A stretch of DNA of 39,887 nucleotides. Origin: Gemmataceae bacterium. GTDB lineage: Bacteria; Planctomycetota; Planctomycetia; Gemmatales; Gemmataceae. Made by a program: the position numbers and the translations under genes. Below, piece by piece: positions 1-7,392 of the stretch. Within the stretch, counting starts at the first letter, position 1, and each line of letters begins with the position of its first letter. The stretch is from the NCBI GenBank assembly GCA_020847555.1, contig JADLBT010000200.1, positions 1 to 39,887 of the forward strand. Reading direction: 5' to 3'. Under the pieces are notes generated by a model. The model ran no database searches and was not told the DNA's origin. It saw only the letters and a list, made by a program, of their open reading frames with translations.

Positions 1-1198
1 TGATCGCCGTCGCCGTCGCGGTGTCCTCCCGGCCCGGCGCCTCGACGCGGAACAGGCGATACACCCACTCACGCAGCACGTTGTCGCACAGCCAGCGGAC
101 GGCCGTGTCGATCGTGTCGGCCAGCGGCCGGCCGCGCAACTCGAGCCCCATCGGGAAGCGCTGGCCGACCCGGCGCTGGCGGTCGCTGGGCGCCTGCTTG
201 GCAATGAACTCGCGGAACCCCGGGGCGGTCTCCACGTCGGACAGGAGGGTGAACAGCGGGCAGTCCACCTTGAGGGCGGTCCGCATCGTCTGCAAGTCCA
301 GGGCGAGCGCGTGGGCGGTTTTCTGGGCGTCCTCGTCTCTGTCGGTGGCGGCCAGCGGGACCAGGACGAGCACGCCGTTGACCGGGCAGTACGGCTGGCG
401 GTCGCGAACGATGAGCCAGCACAGGTGCCGCAGTCGGGCCGTCGCGTCCTTCAGTTCGACCGGGCTGACGCTGCCGATCTTGTTGGGGGCGAAGAACGTA
501 TCGTAGATGTTATCGCCGCCTTGCTCGGTCTGGTCGCCGACGGTGGATTGCACCTTGCCCGCGAGGATGGCCGCCTGCCGTCCCAGCAGGGACGCCCCAG
601 CGCACGTGACGTAGATCGCCTCGCGCGTGGCGTAGACGTGCAGCGGGGCATCCGCCGTGTTCGGGCACTGCTTGACCGCCAGGGTGAGCTGGGCGGCCTG
701 GTGGAACAGCGTCTCCTCCGCCTTGCGGCCGCGCTCGCCTGGTTCGGCCCCGTCGGGACCCTTCGTCCGGCCGAGGACGAAGAACAGCGGCAGGTCGGTG
801 ACCTGGATGTTATTCTGGGCGAGGGTGCGCACCGCCTCTTCCCAGGCGGCGTCGATGTCGGGGTAGGACGACGGCCCCTCCTCCTCCATCCACAGCCGCC
901 ACAGCCACCAGCCGAGCCACGCCAGGGCGTAGACCAGCAGGAACAGCAGCGGCAACCAGAGGTGGCGAATGAACCAGCCCAGCGAACCCGTGTTGCCCGG
1001 GAGCGGAATCTGGTTTGCGATCCCCAGCACGACGTTGAGGACGCCGAGCACGACGAGCACGCCGAGCAGGACCAGGCCGTGGATGACCCAGCGCATCGCC
1101 GGGCTGCGCACGACCGCTCCGGCGCCCCTGCCGAGCGGCAGGATCAGCCCGAAGAAACTCGTTATTCCACTCCAGATTGTCTGGAAAAAGGCCATCAT
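1..1198 (-). CDS. tssM: TssM/IcmF-like T6SS membrane-complex protein, N-terminal part
   Basis: TssM is the large inner-membrane subunit of the T6SS trans-envelope complex and partners TssL. The window holds the first 399 codons; the rest lies beyond position 1 (family members are usually above 1,000 residues). Translation from ATG 1198-1196 (a second ATG follows directly) gives two hydrophobic segments at about residues 27-50 and 63-88, then a cytoplasmic domain. The stretch PVNGVLVLVPLA and the following PLFTLLSDVETAPGFREF align with the IcmF segment that normally reads INGVL...TKxDxxxGF. Where a Walker A loop is expected, after the conserved LPLFFVLG, the sequence reads RTKGPDGAEPGERG, so no GxxxxGK[ST] motif is present. 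A purine-rich AAGAGAGGAC precedes the start. The gene begins 39 nt after tssL ends, on the same strand. The family call rests on position in the operon plus these motifs. Confidence 0.85.
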   Translation of the reverse strand, partial: MMAFFQTIWSGITSFFGLILPLGRGAGAVVRSPAMRWVIHGLVLLGVLVVLGVLNVVLGIANQIPLPGNTGSLGWFIRHLWLPLLFLLVYALAWLGWWLWRLWMEEEGPSSYPDIDAAWEEAVRTLAQNNIQVTDLPLFFVLGRTKGPDGAEPGERGRKAEETLFHQAAQLTLAVKQCPNTADAPLHVYATREAIYVTCAGASLLGRQAAILAGKVQSTVGDQTEQGGDNIYDTFFAPNKIGSVSPVELKDATARLRHLCWLIVRDRQPYCPVNGVLVLVPLAATDRDEDAQKTAHALALDLQTMRTALKVDCPLFTLLSDVETAPGFREFIAKQAPSDRQRRVGQRFPMGLELRGRPLADTIDTAVRWLCDNVLREWVYRLFRVEAPGREDTATATAI

Positions 1199-1237
1199 CA
1201 GTCCTCTCTTGACCGGGGGATGGCCCCGGGGGACCGC

Positions 1238-1906
1238 TCACCGCAATCGACTGACCAGGTAGAACGCGACGGCCGGGATGAGCAGCAGGACGGCCGTACT
1301 CAGGGCAATCATCGCCGTCCGAAACCGGGCGGCGCCGCGCAGCGGGTCCACGTCAATGACCGGCGGCGGTCCGGTCGGCAGCGGCGGCTCACCCTTCTGG
1401 TGCTGGGAGATCTGCGTCTCCAGGGCCGCCAGTCGCGCCCGGAGCTGGTCCGGGTCCATGCGCAGCTCGCCGCGGAACCCGAGCATCGCGCACAGGAAGT
1501 AGACCTCCAGCGCGTCGCTCTCGGTCCGGGCCTCCGCCTTGCGGGCCTGCTCCCAGAATTTCTCGGCCCGGATGCGCGTCCCGTACAGGGCGTTCTCCAG
1601 CGTGTTCTCCTTCCACTCCTCCCGCCACGGGGAGTCGAAGATGAAAATCTCGTCCAGCCAGCAGGCCAGGGCGTAGCGGATCCCCAAAAAGTTGTCGGCC
1701 CCACGCCCGGTGACGGACGCCGTCGGGTCGCCGATGTACTCGCTCCAGCGCCGCGCCTCCGCGTCTGATTTGAGCAGACCCTTGAGGGCCGACTGCTCCT
1801 TCTCGAAATCCCGCCGCTCCCCGCGGGCCAGCTGCGCCTTGACGCGCAGCGCATGGGTGAGGACCGGGTAAACCAGATCGGCCATTTCTTTCCGCACAGC
1901 GCTCAA
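1238..1906 (-). CDS. tssL: T6SS membrane-complex protein TssL (DotU family)
   Basis: This is a 222-residue DotU/TssL protein, the inner-membrane T6SS subunit that binds TssM and docks the baseplate. The N-terminal cytoplasmic DotU domain spans about residues 5-185. It contains LACWLDEIFIFDSPW and a following LENALYGTRI..EKFW, a typical DotU pattern. A single C-terminal transmembrane helix (about 197-217, ALSTAVLLLIPAVAFYLV) anchors it, as in known C-tail-anchored TssL. There is no OmpA-like peptidoglycan-binding extension. The ATG at 1906 is used here; an internal ATG (MADLVYPV) is the alternative. It lies between tssK (stop 89 nt upstream, with a palindrome in the gap) and tssM. Confidence 0.92.
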   Translation of the reverse strand: MSAVRKEMADLVYPVLTHALRVKAQLARGERRDFEKEQSALKGLLKSDAEARRWSEYIGDPTASVTGRGADNFLGIRYALACWLDEIFIFDSPWREEWKENTLENALYGTRIRAEKFWEQARKAEARTESDALEVYFLCAMLGFRGELRMDPDQLRARLAALETQISQHQKGEPPLPTGPPPVIDVDPLRGAARFRTAMIALSTAVLLLIPAVAFYLVSRLR

Positions 1907-1938
1907 CCCTCAAGCCGCAGGGTAGTGCCCGCCTCCCT

Positions 1939-1965
1939 GCCCACGGGGCGCAACCCGTGGGCTTT
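1939..1965. repeat. Family-1 palindrome, copy between tssK and tssL
   Basis: Arms GCCCACGGG (1939-1947) and CCCGTGGGC (1954-1962) flank a 6-nt loop, with TTT following on the plus strand. It lies inside the tss operon, in the 89-nt gap between tssK and tssL, so the polycistronic mRNA would carry a 9-bp GC-rich hairpin there. Related copies are at 11940, 14637, 17046, 31316, 35692, 36844 and 39879. Confidence 0.85.
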
Positions 1966-1995
1966 CTTGCTGCCTCCTGCCGCCTGCCCCTTGCC

Positions 1996-3444
1996 TCACC
2001 CTTCCCGCGGGACCAGGAACAGCGTGAACTTCATGGTGGTGGTCGAGGGTCCGGTCCTGACCGTCAGGGTCTGTTGTCCCTGAATCGTACCAACGATGCG
2101 TCGCTCGTTCAACCGGACCGCCAGGGTCAGCGACTTCTGCACATGCTGCCACTCCGACTGCTGCGACTCGCGGCTGACCTGGAAGTAGATCAGCCCCGCC
2201 CGGACCGGCAGGGCGCGCGGCGGGCGCGGGCTATGCATGAACTTTAGCCCCGGCAAGCCGGCGAGGTAGATGTCCTCCACGCGCGACGCGCTACCAATCT
2301 TCATGTCGAGTACCCCGCCGCGGGTCAGCAGTCGAATGCACTCCTCCGTCGGGAGCGGGGTCTCGACGCCGACGAACATTTCCCACGCCGGCTCCAGCCA
2401 GGCCGGCTCCAGCGCCACCTGCATCCGCCACTCCTGCCCCTCGAACGGCCGCTCCTTGTAGCTTAGCTCACCCACCTCCCCGAGCAGTTCGTCGAGGTAC
2501 TGCTTGACCCGGTAGAAGCACCCGCCCAGGTCGTCGTGGTCGTAGCGCGGCAGGTCCGGCACCTTGCGCGTGTCGCTGAAGACGGCCAGCTGGCCGACCA
2601 GCCGGCACAGCTCCAGGTAGGCGTTCAGCGGGTGGACGCCGGCGGCGTTCGTCAGCGTGCCGAGCAGGGCGTACGCCTCGTTGAGGACGTGCAGCTGATG
2701 GAAGATGAGCGGATCCTGCCCAGACCGGCTGTCGAACGTGATGCTGCGCGAGACCACCTGGTTGGCCCGCTCCTCGATGTTCTTGCCGAGGCGGTCGTAG
2801 CACGCCTGGAGGATGTCGTTCGCGAGCACCGGCCAGGCGTCGCAGGCGAGGGCCGGCGGGATGTACGTCCGGTCGAGGCGCGGCGGCGCCTCGGCGTCGG
2901 TCCCTCGCTCGACGCGCAGGATCGGCACTACCTCGTACCCGGAGTGGTCCTCGGTGGACAGCAGCAGCTTGAAGTTCAGCAGCCGGACCTGGACCGGCTG
3001 GGGGTTGTCGGCCAGGTTCTCGTCCTCGACCTCCTCGGTGCTGACGACCCAGCGCGGGTGGCCGGTCTCGCCGTCCGCGGGCACGGCGGGGTCGCGCGCG
3101 CTGGCGCGGCCGAGGTGCAGCTTCGGCACCCCCAGAAAGACGGTGACGCTGCTCGCGCTCTGCAGGGCCGGCCGCAGGTCGAGGGCGCCAAGGCTGCCGT
3201 CGTCCGGGACCGCCACCATTGTGCCGTCCTTGAGCCGGGCCTCCAGGGCGCGGATCGCGCACCGGAAGTTCGCCAGCGCCGGCACGTCGAGGTCCAGCAT
3301 CCGCAGCCCCCAGTTGTGGTGGACGTCCCACTTGCCGCTGAGGCGCAGCTGGCGCAGGCTGAAGCGCTCCGCCACCTGCAGCATGTGGGGGTAGAGGAGC
3401 ATGCCCTCGAACCAGTGAACGGGTCGGTCAATCGTCGTTGCCAT
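1996..3444 (-). CDS. tssK: T6SS baseplate protein TssK
   Basis: TssK is the trimeric baseplate subunit that connects the T6SS baseplate to the TssJLM membrane complex. The 482-residue protein starts at ATG 3444, giving an N-terminus with the family motif HWFEGMLLYPHMLQ (about residues 9-22, like the usual W.EGmfL.PqH.Q). An AGGA-type ribosome site lies about 9 nt upstream. The middle region has the typical LHVLNEAYALLG helix and LYLELCRLVGQLAVF-like segment. The open frame continues upstream to 4011 without a stop, but that part is only the out-of-frame shadow of tssG. The 119-nt gap after tssG contains two short GC-rich hairpins (3492-3507 and the palindrome GGAGCCGGCTCC near 3532). Confidence 0.93.
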   Translation of the reverse strand: MATTIDRPVHWFEGMLLYPHMLQVAERFSLRQLRLSGKWDVHHNWGLRMLDLDVPALANFRCAIRALEARLKDGTMVAVPDDGSLGALDLRPALQSASSVTVFLGVPKLHLGRASARDPAVPADGETGHPRWVVSTEEVEDENLADNPQPVQVRLLNFKLLLSTEDHSGYEVVPILRVERGTDAEAPPRLDRTYIPPALACDAWPVLANDILQACYDRLGKNIEERANQVVSRSITFDSRSGQDPLIFHQLHVLNEAYALLGTLTNAAGVHPLNAYLELCRLVGQLAVFSDTRKVPDLPRYDHDDLGGCFYRVKQYLDELLGEVGELSYKERPFEGQEWRMQVALEPAWLEPAWEMFVGVETPLPTEECIRLLTRGGVLDMKIGSASRVEDIYLAGLPGLKFMHSPRPPRALPVRAGLIYFQVSRESQQSEWQHVQKSLTLAVRLNERRIVGTIQGQQTLTVRTGPSTTTMKFTLFLVPREG

Positions 3445-3563
3445 CGGTCTATCCTCGCGGGCGGCGGCGCCACTCCCCAACCGCCGCAGGAGGGGGCTCC
3501 GGCCCCCGACCTTGAAGCCATCGCCGGACGGAGCCGGCTCCTGCAAGGTGGCGGAATCGGTTG

Positions 3564-4781
3564 TCATCGGGTCGGCGGCAGGTGGAGCCACACGCCCTCG
3601 GCCACCTGAAAGACGGCGTCGGCAGCGTCGCGTTGCATCGGCCGGCTGCGCGACCAGGTGTTCCAGCCCAGCCGCGAGCCCAGCCCGCCGCGGCCGACAG
3701 CCGGCGCCGGCCCGAGCTGGATGGTCGGCACCTCCGACGCGGTCAGCACGAGCTGCACGTCCACGTCCACCTCCAGCCCGACGTACAGCCGCACCAGCTG
3801 CGCCACCAGGAAGATTAGCTTGCGCCGCGGGACCGGCGCGCGGTCCGGCAAAAACTCCTGGAAGCGCTCGTAGGTCAGCGGTCCCAGGCGGATCCGGATG
3901 CGCGCCTGCACGTCCCAGATGCGCTCGCCGACGACCGTGTTCACCCCCAGCGCCGCGGGCGGGCCGGTGCCGCCGACGGCCGACTGGCTGTCCGCGTCGA
4001 GACGCAGCCACTGCCCCTGGAACTGTTGTACCTGCACGGGCAGTTTCAGGTAGCTGCCCAGCAGCGCTTCCAGCGAAACGGCGCAGCGCGGCTGGTGGGA
4101 CAGGAGTCCGGCATAGCGCAGCAGCGCCAGGTCGTCGATCCGCGCCAGCGCGCGTTCGCGCGCCAGCGCCCCCTGCCCCTCGGGGACCGCCACCCGCAAG
4201 CGGTTACGCAGGGCCGGCGTCCCCAGCCCGACCAGGCTAAACAGGCTCAGCGTAAACGGGTCCGGGTCGCGGTGCCGGTACTCGCCGCGCTCGTAGGGGA
4301 TCCAGAAGCGGTACTTCTCCCACGCTCGGAAGAATAGCGCCAGCAGGCGGTGGTTGAACAGATCCAGCCAGGCGCGCAGGGCGGTGCGTTCCGGCCCGCG
4401 CGCGTCGCGCTGGAGGCGCAACAACAGCTCGGTGTAGTGCCGCGGCAGGACGCCGCTGGGGCCGGTCATGCCGAGGAACGTCACCGTCAGCGCGGGCACC
4501 GGCAGGGTGTCACCGGCGGGCTCCAGGTGGTGAATCGCGCTGGGCGGGAAGTCGAGCGATTGCAGGGCGCGGAGCCGCACCACCTCCTCCTCGGGCGGCC
4601 CGCCGTAGCCGACCGGCCGGCCGGCTGGCTGCAGCTTCTCCAGCAGGCGCACGGCCTGGAAGAAGTCGAAGCTGAACGCCTCCAGGAACAGCCGCTCTTC
4701 GAGCGTGGCGGCGCGCGGCGGTTCGTGGTCCCCGCCCGCGCGGGCGGGGGTAGACCCGGGCATCGGCGGCCCGGACGTCAT
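3564..4781 (-). CDS. tssG: T6SS baseplate protein TssG
   Basis: TssG is the baseplate wedge protein that forms the core with two TssF subunits. The product is 405 residues from the ATG at 4781. That ATG overlaps the tssF stop in an ATGA arrangement (tssF TGA at 4780-4778), which favours it over the upstream in-frame ATG at 4814 and suggests translational coupling. The N-terminus carries FSFDFFQAVRLLEKL, the family FxFfQAvRLLE motif. Next come the typical VRLRA.QSLDFPPSAI and FLGMTGPSGVLPRHYTELLL segments and FLDLFNHRLLALFFRAWEKYRF. Length and motif order match the family. Confidence 0.94.
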   Translation of the reverse strand: MTSGPPMPGSTPARAGGDHEPPRAATLEERLFLEAFSFDFFQAVRLLEKLQPAGRPVGYGGPPEEEVVRLRALQSLDFPPSAIHHLEPAGDTLPVPALTVTFLGMTGPSGVLPRHYTELLLRLQRDARGPERTALRAWLDLFNHRLLALFFRAWEKYRFWIPYERGEYRHRDPDPFTLSLFSLVGLGTPALRNRLRVAVPEGQGALARERALARIDDLALLRYAGLLSHQPRCAVSLEALLGSYLKLPVQVQQFQGQWLRLDADSQSAVGGTGPPAALGVNTVVGERIWDVQARIRIRLGPLTYERFQEFLPDRAPVPRRKLIFLVAQLVRLYVGLEVDVDVQLVLTASEVPTIQLGPAPAVGRGGLGSRLGWNTWSRSRPMQRDAADAVFQVAEGVWLHLPPTR

Positions 4782-6640
4782 CGGAGTTGCAGCTCCGCCG
4801 CGCGCGCTGGCCATTTCTTGAGATACCCCTCCGCCTGCCGGGTGCGGGCGAGCAGCCGGCTGAACGAGTTAATCCGGGCGTACAGCCCGAGGAAGCGTTC
4901 CAGCACGCACGCGAACAGGAAGGTGCCGGAGCCGACGTACTTCGTCTCGTCCAGTTCCAGGGTGAACTCGACGCCGCGACACGGGCCGGTCCGTCCCTGC
5001 GTCTGCGCCTGGGCGATGGCCCGGCGGGCGTTCAGGCCAGTGACGCCCTCGATCATCTGCCGGTTGATGGCGGCCAGCTGCTGCTGGCCGGCGGCCGGGT
5101 CGGCGAAGTCGCACAGCCGCAGGATCTCCCGCAGGGCGGCGGCGCCCTCGTCGGGGTCCGACAGCGGGATGTGGTTCAGCGCGTTCTGGGCCACCAGCCG
5201 CCAGTGGGCGGCACGCCGCAGCGGCGGCCGCAGCGGCGCGCTGGGAGCGTGGAGCAGGCGCACCGGCCCGGCCAGGTCCGGCCCGGACGCCTCGACGAAC
5301 AGCTCGTCCCCGGCCCGCTGGAAGCGGTGCGGCACGTCCCGGTTGCTGCACGTCGTGCGCACGTCCAGCATCCCGTCGGCCGGCCGGCGCGGGTCGAAGC
5401 CGCGATCCACCAGAGTAAGGTAAACTTCCGTCCCGCGGTCCCCATCCACCGGCGATGGGCGCCGGGCGGCGTACCAGAATGCGTGCGTGTCGTCGCGCCC
5501 CTGGTCGTAGGCAAACGAGTAGAACGGCTGGCACTCGACCGGCCCGCGTCCGGCGTCCAGGCACGTCACCGCATCGACCGACAGAACCTCGGCCCCCAGC
5601 GGAGCCAGGCGCGAGGGGACCACCCGGTACTCGTAGCGCGCGTGCGTCAACGCGATCGGCTCGGCGCTCTGCTCGAACAGGTTCGCGACCGGCGTACAGC
5701 CGAGCTGGAACGTCCGGGCGTTGACCCCCTGCTCGACGTTCGGCTGGGTGCGGTCGAAGAACAGCACCACCTCCACCTCGCGCCCGAACCCCGCGGCCCG
5801 GACCTGCTCCCACCCGCCAAGGTCGGCGTACAGAAACTTCGGCCGGTAGCTGAGCAACTCCGTCAGCAGCCGATAGCCGACGAACGACTCGACCGGCCAT
5901 CCGAGCACCCCTTCGTCCAGGCCGAACCCGACCTGGCCCAGGCACCGGGCGGGCGAGAGAAAGACCGGGTGCCTGCGGCCGGCTGCCTCGACGTCCCGGA
6001 ACGAGATGAGGGTGGCGTGGTTGAACAGGAACTCGTACAGGCTGGCGATCATCTGGCTCTCGCCGTGGAGGAACAGGCGGAGCGTGTCGAGGGCCAGGTC
6101 GGCGAAGCACGTCTTGCCGAGGCATTGCAGACACAGGACGAGGGCGGCGGCGGTGCGCGGCGGGGCCGGGAGGGCGCTCGGCAGTGGGGCAGGCAGCCAT
6201 CGGGCGTCGGTCAGGCGGACCGGCCAGAGCGTCACCGGATAGCCGGTGCGCCACCGGCACACCTGGGGCGGACGGCCGACCGGGCGGGTGAACAGCCGGG
6301 TGCCCCGCGGGACGTGCAACCCTTCCGGCCCGGGCGGGCGGGCGGGCATGACCTCAAGCTGGGCGGTTGCCAGCGACGGGACCGGGGTGAGCAGATGGGG
6401 GCAGAGGACGGCCAGGAGCGATTCGGTCAGCTCCGGGAACTCGGTGTCGAGCTTGTGGCGGATGCGGCCGGCGAGGAGGGCAAAGCCGTCGATCAGGCGC
6501 TCGGCGTGCGGATCGACGGTCAGGGCCGGGTCGGGTAGCAGGCGCCCCGCCTCGGCCGGGAACTGCCGCGCGAACTGGCGGGCGAAGTCCTCGACGAAGG
6601 CCAGCTCGGTTTCATACTACGGTTCGAGCGCATCGTTCAT
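4778..6640 (-). CDS. tssF: T6SS baseplate protein TssF with an in-frame TAG at codon 8 (possible pseudogene)
   Basis: TssF is the second baseplate wedge subunit, partner of TssG. The frame closed at 4778 codes for a typical TssF, including EFPELTESLLAVL and ASLYEFLFNHATLISF near the start and the C-terminal GSGTFLFACVLERFLGLYARINSF. Read back to the natural start at ATG 6640 the length is 620 codons, normal for the family. The start reads MNDALEP, then TAG (6619-6617), then YETELAFVEDF. TssF proteins usually begin like M..ellpYYerELafl, so the TAG occupies the first Tyr. No ATG, GTG or TTG occurs in frame between the TAG and the ATG at 6349, which would give a protein about 97 residues short. 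The upstream tssE stop is 2 nt before ATG 6640. Options are a recent nonsense mutation, a sequencing error, suppression, or initiation at a CTG. Confidence 0.85.
6617..6619 (-). other. In-frame amber codon in tssF
   Basis: On the minus strand the codons from 6640 read ATG AAC GAT GCG CTC GAA CCG TAG TAT GAA ACC GAG CTG. The reading frame is otherwise open to 4778. One base change (TAC or TAT to TAG) at the conserved Tyr would explain it. Confidence 0.9.
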
Positions 6641-6642
6641 GG

Positions 6643-7119
6643 TCAACCTGGGCGAACGGAGTGCTGGCCGGTCAGCAGTTCCAGAACGGTGTCGAACGCG
6701 ACCTCCGGAGCCGGGTCGGCCCCGACCTTCGCCTCGATGTGGAAGCGAACGGTACGATGCCGGCTGTCGTCCACGCCGGTGACGAGGGCGGCGTGAATGT
6801 CGCGCAGGCGCGGCTCGTGCCGGGCGATGGTGGCCTCCAGGGCGCGGGCGATCTCCTCCCGCTGCCCGGGTGTGATGGCGTTGAACGAGATCAGGTCGGG
6901 CAGGCCGTACGTGTAGACCGAGTCGAGCAGGTGCGGTTGCCCGGGCGGCAGGTCGCGCACGGTCTGGCGGGTGTTGAGCAGATCCTCCAGGTCGCGGCGC
7001 ACCACCTCGATCAGCTGATTGACGCCGTAGCCGTGCCGCCACTCCGTCCCGGTCGATTGCGGGTCGATGAGCCGGTCGAGGATCGAGGGCATCACGCCTT
7101 GCTGATGCGCGTCCGCCAT
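6643..7119 (-). CDS. tssE: T6SS baseplate protein TssE (gp25-like)
   Basis: TssE is the gp25-like (GPW/gp25 family) baseplate component that initiates sheath assembly. The 158-residue product has the N-terminal SILDRLID start typical of the family. It then has VRRDLEDLLNTR (about residues 37-50; the ExxR-like LEDLLNTR is the gp25 signature), followed by YGLPDLISF and the C-terminal FHIEAKV strand. The ATG at 7119 has a GGAG 6 nt upstream, which supports it over the internal MPSILDRL. It is the first gene of the minus-strand tss operon. Its stop lies 2 nt before the tssF start, so the two are likely coupled. Confidence 0.93.
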   Translation of the reverse strand: MADAHQQGVMPSILDRLIDPQSTGTEWRHGYGVNQLIEVVRRDLEDLLNTRQTVRDLPPGQPHLLDSVYTYGLPDLISFNAITPGQREEIARALEATIARHEPRLRDIHAALVTGVDDSRHRTVRFHIEAKVGADPAPEVAFDTVLELLTGQHSVRPG

Positions 7120-7392
7120 GAACGTCTCCGCGGCTGCCGGGCGCGGTATCGCCGACCGCGCGGCCTGCGAGGGGCAGCCTTACTCATTCCATCATACCAA
7201 ACCACTCATTGGGAGAGCACCGGTGCGGGGCCGCGCGACGCGACTTTCCCGCAGCCCGGCGCAAGAAGCCGCGCAGGCCGCCGCTTTGGCGCAACCTTCA
7301 AGACCCGCGCAAGGGAGGTCGATTAGACAGCAAGGAGCGATTGCCGCGCGGGTAGTGAATCTGCGCGATATGGCGAACTCACGAGGTCTGCC
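7120..7392. promoter_or_regulatory. Divergent intergenic region, tss operon / M30-like peptidase
   Basis: This 273-nt gap separates the minus-strand tss operon from the plus-strand peptidase gene and must hold promoters for one or both. The least GC-rich stretch is about 7181-7212. I do not see a convincing sigma-70 or sigma-54 consensus, repeat or RNA gene here. Confidence 0.35.

Noticed and set aside
1996..4011. Possible fusion of tssK with a 189-residue N-terminal extension
   Set aside because: The extension is the out-of-frame shadow of tssG. The TssK family start motif and a ribosome site place the start at 3444.
6617..6619. TAG read as pyrrolysine
   Set aside because: Pyrrolysine is known from methylamine methyltransferases of few lineages. 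Tyr is conserved at this site, so a nonsense mutation, error or ordinary suppression is simpler.
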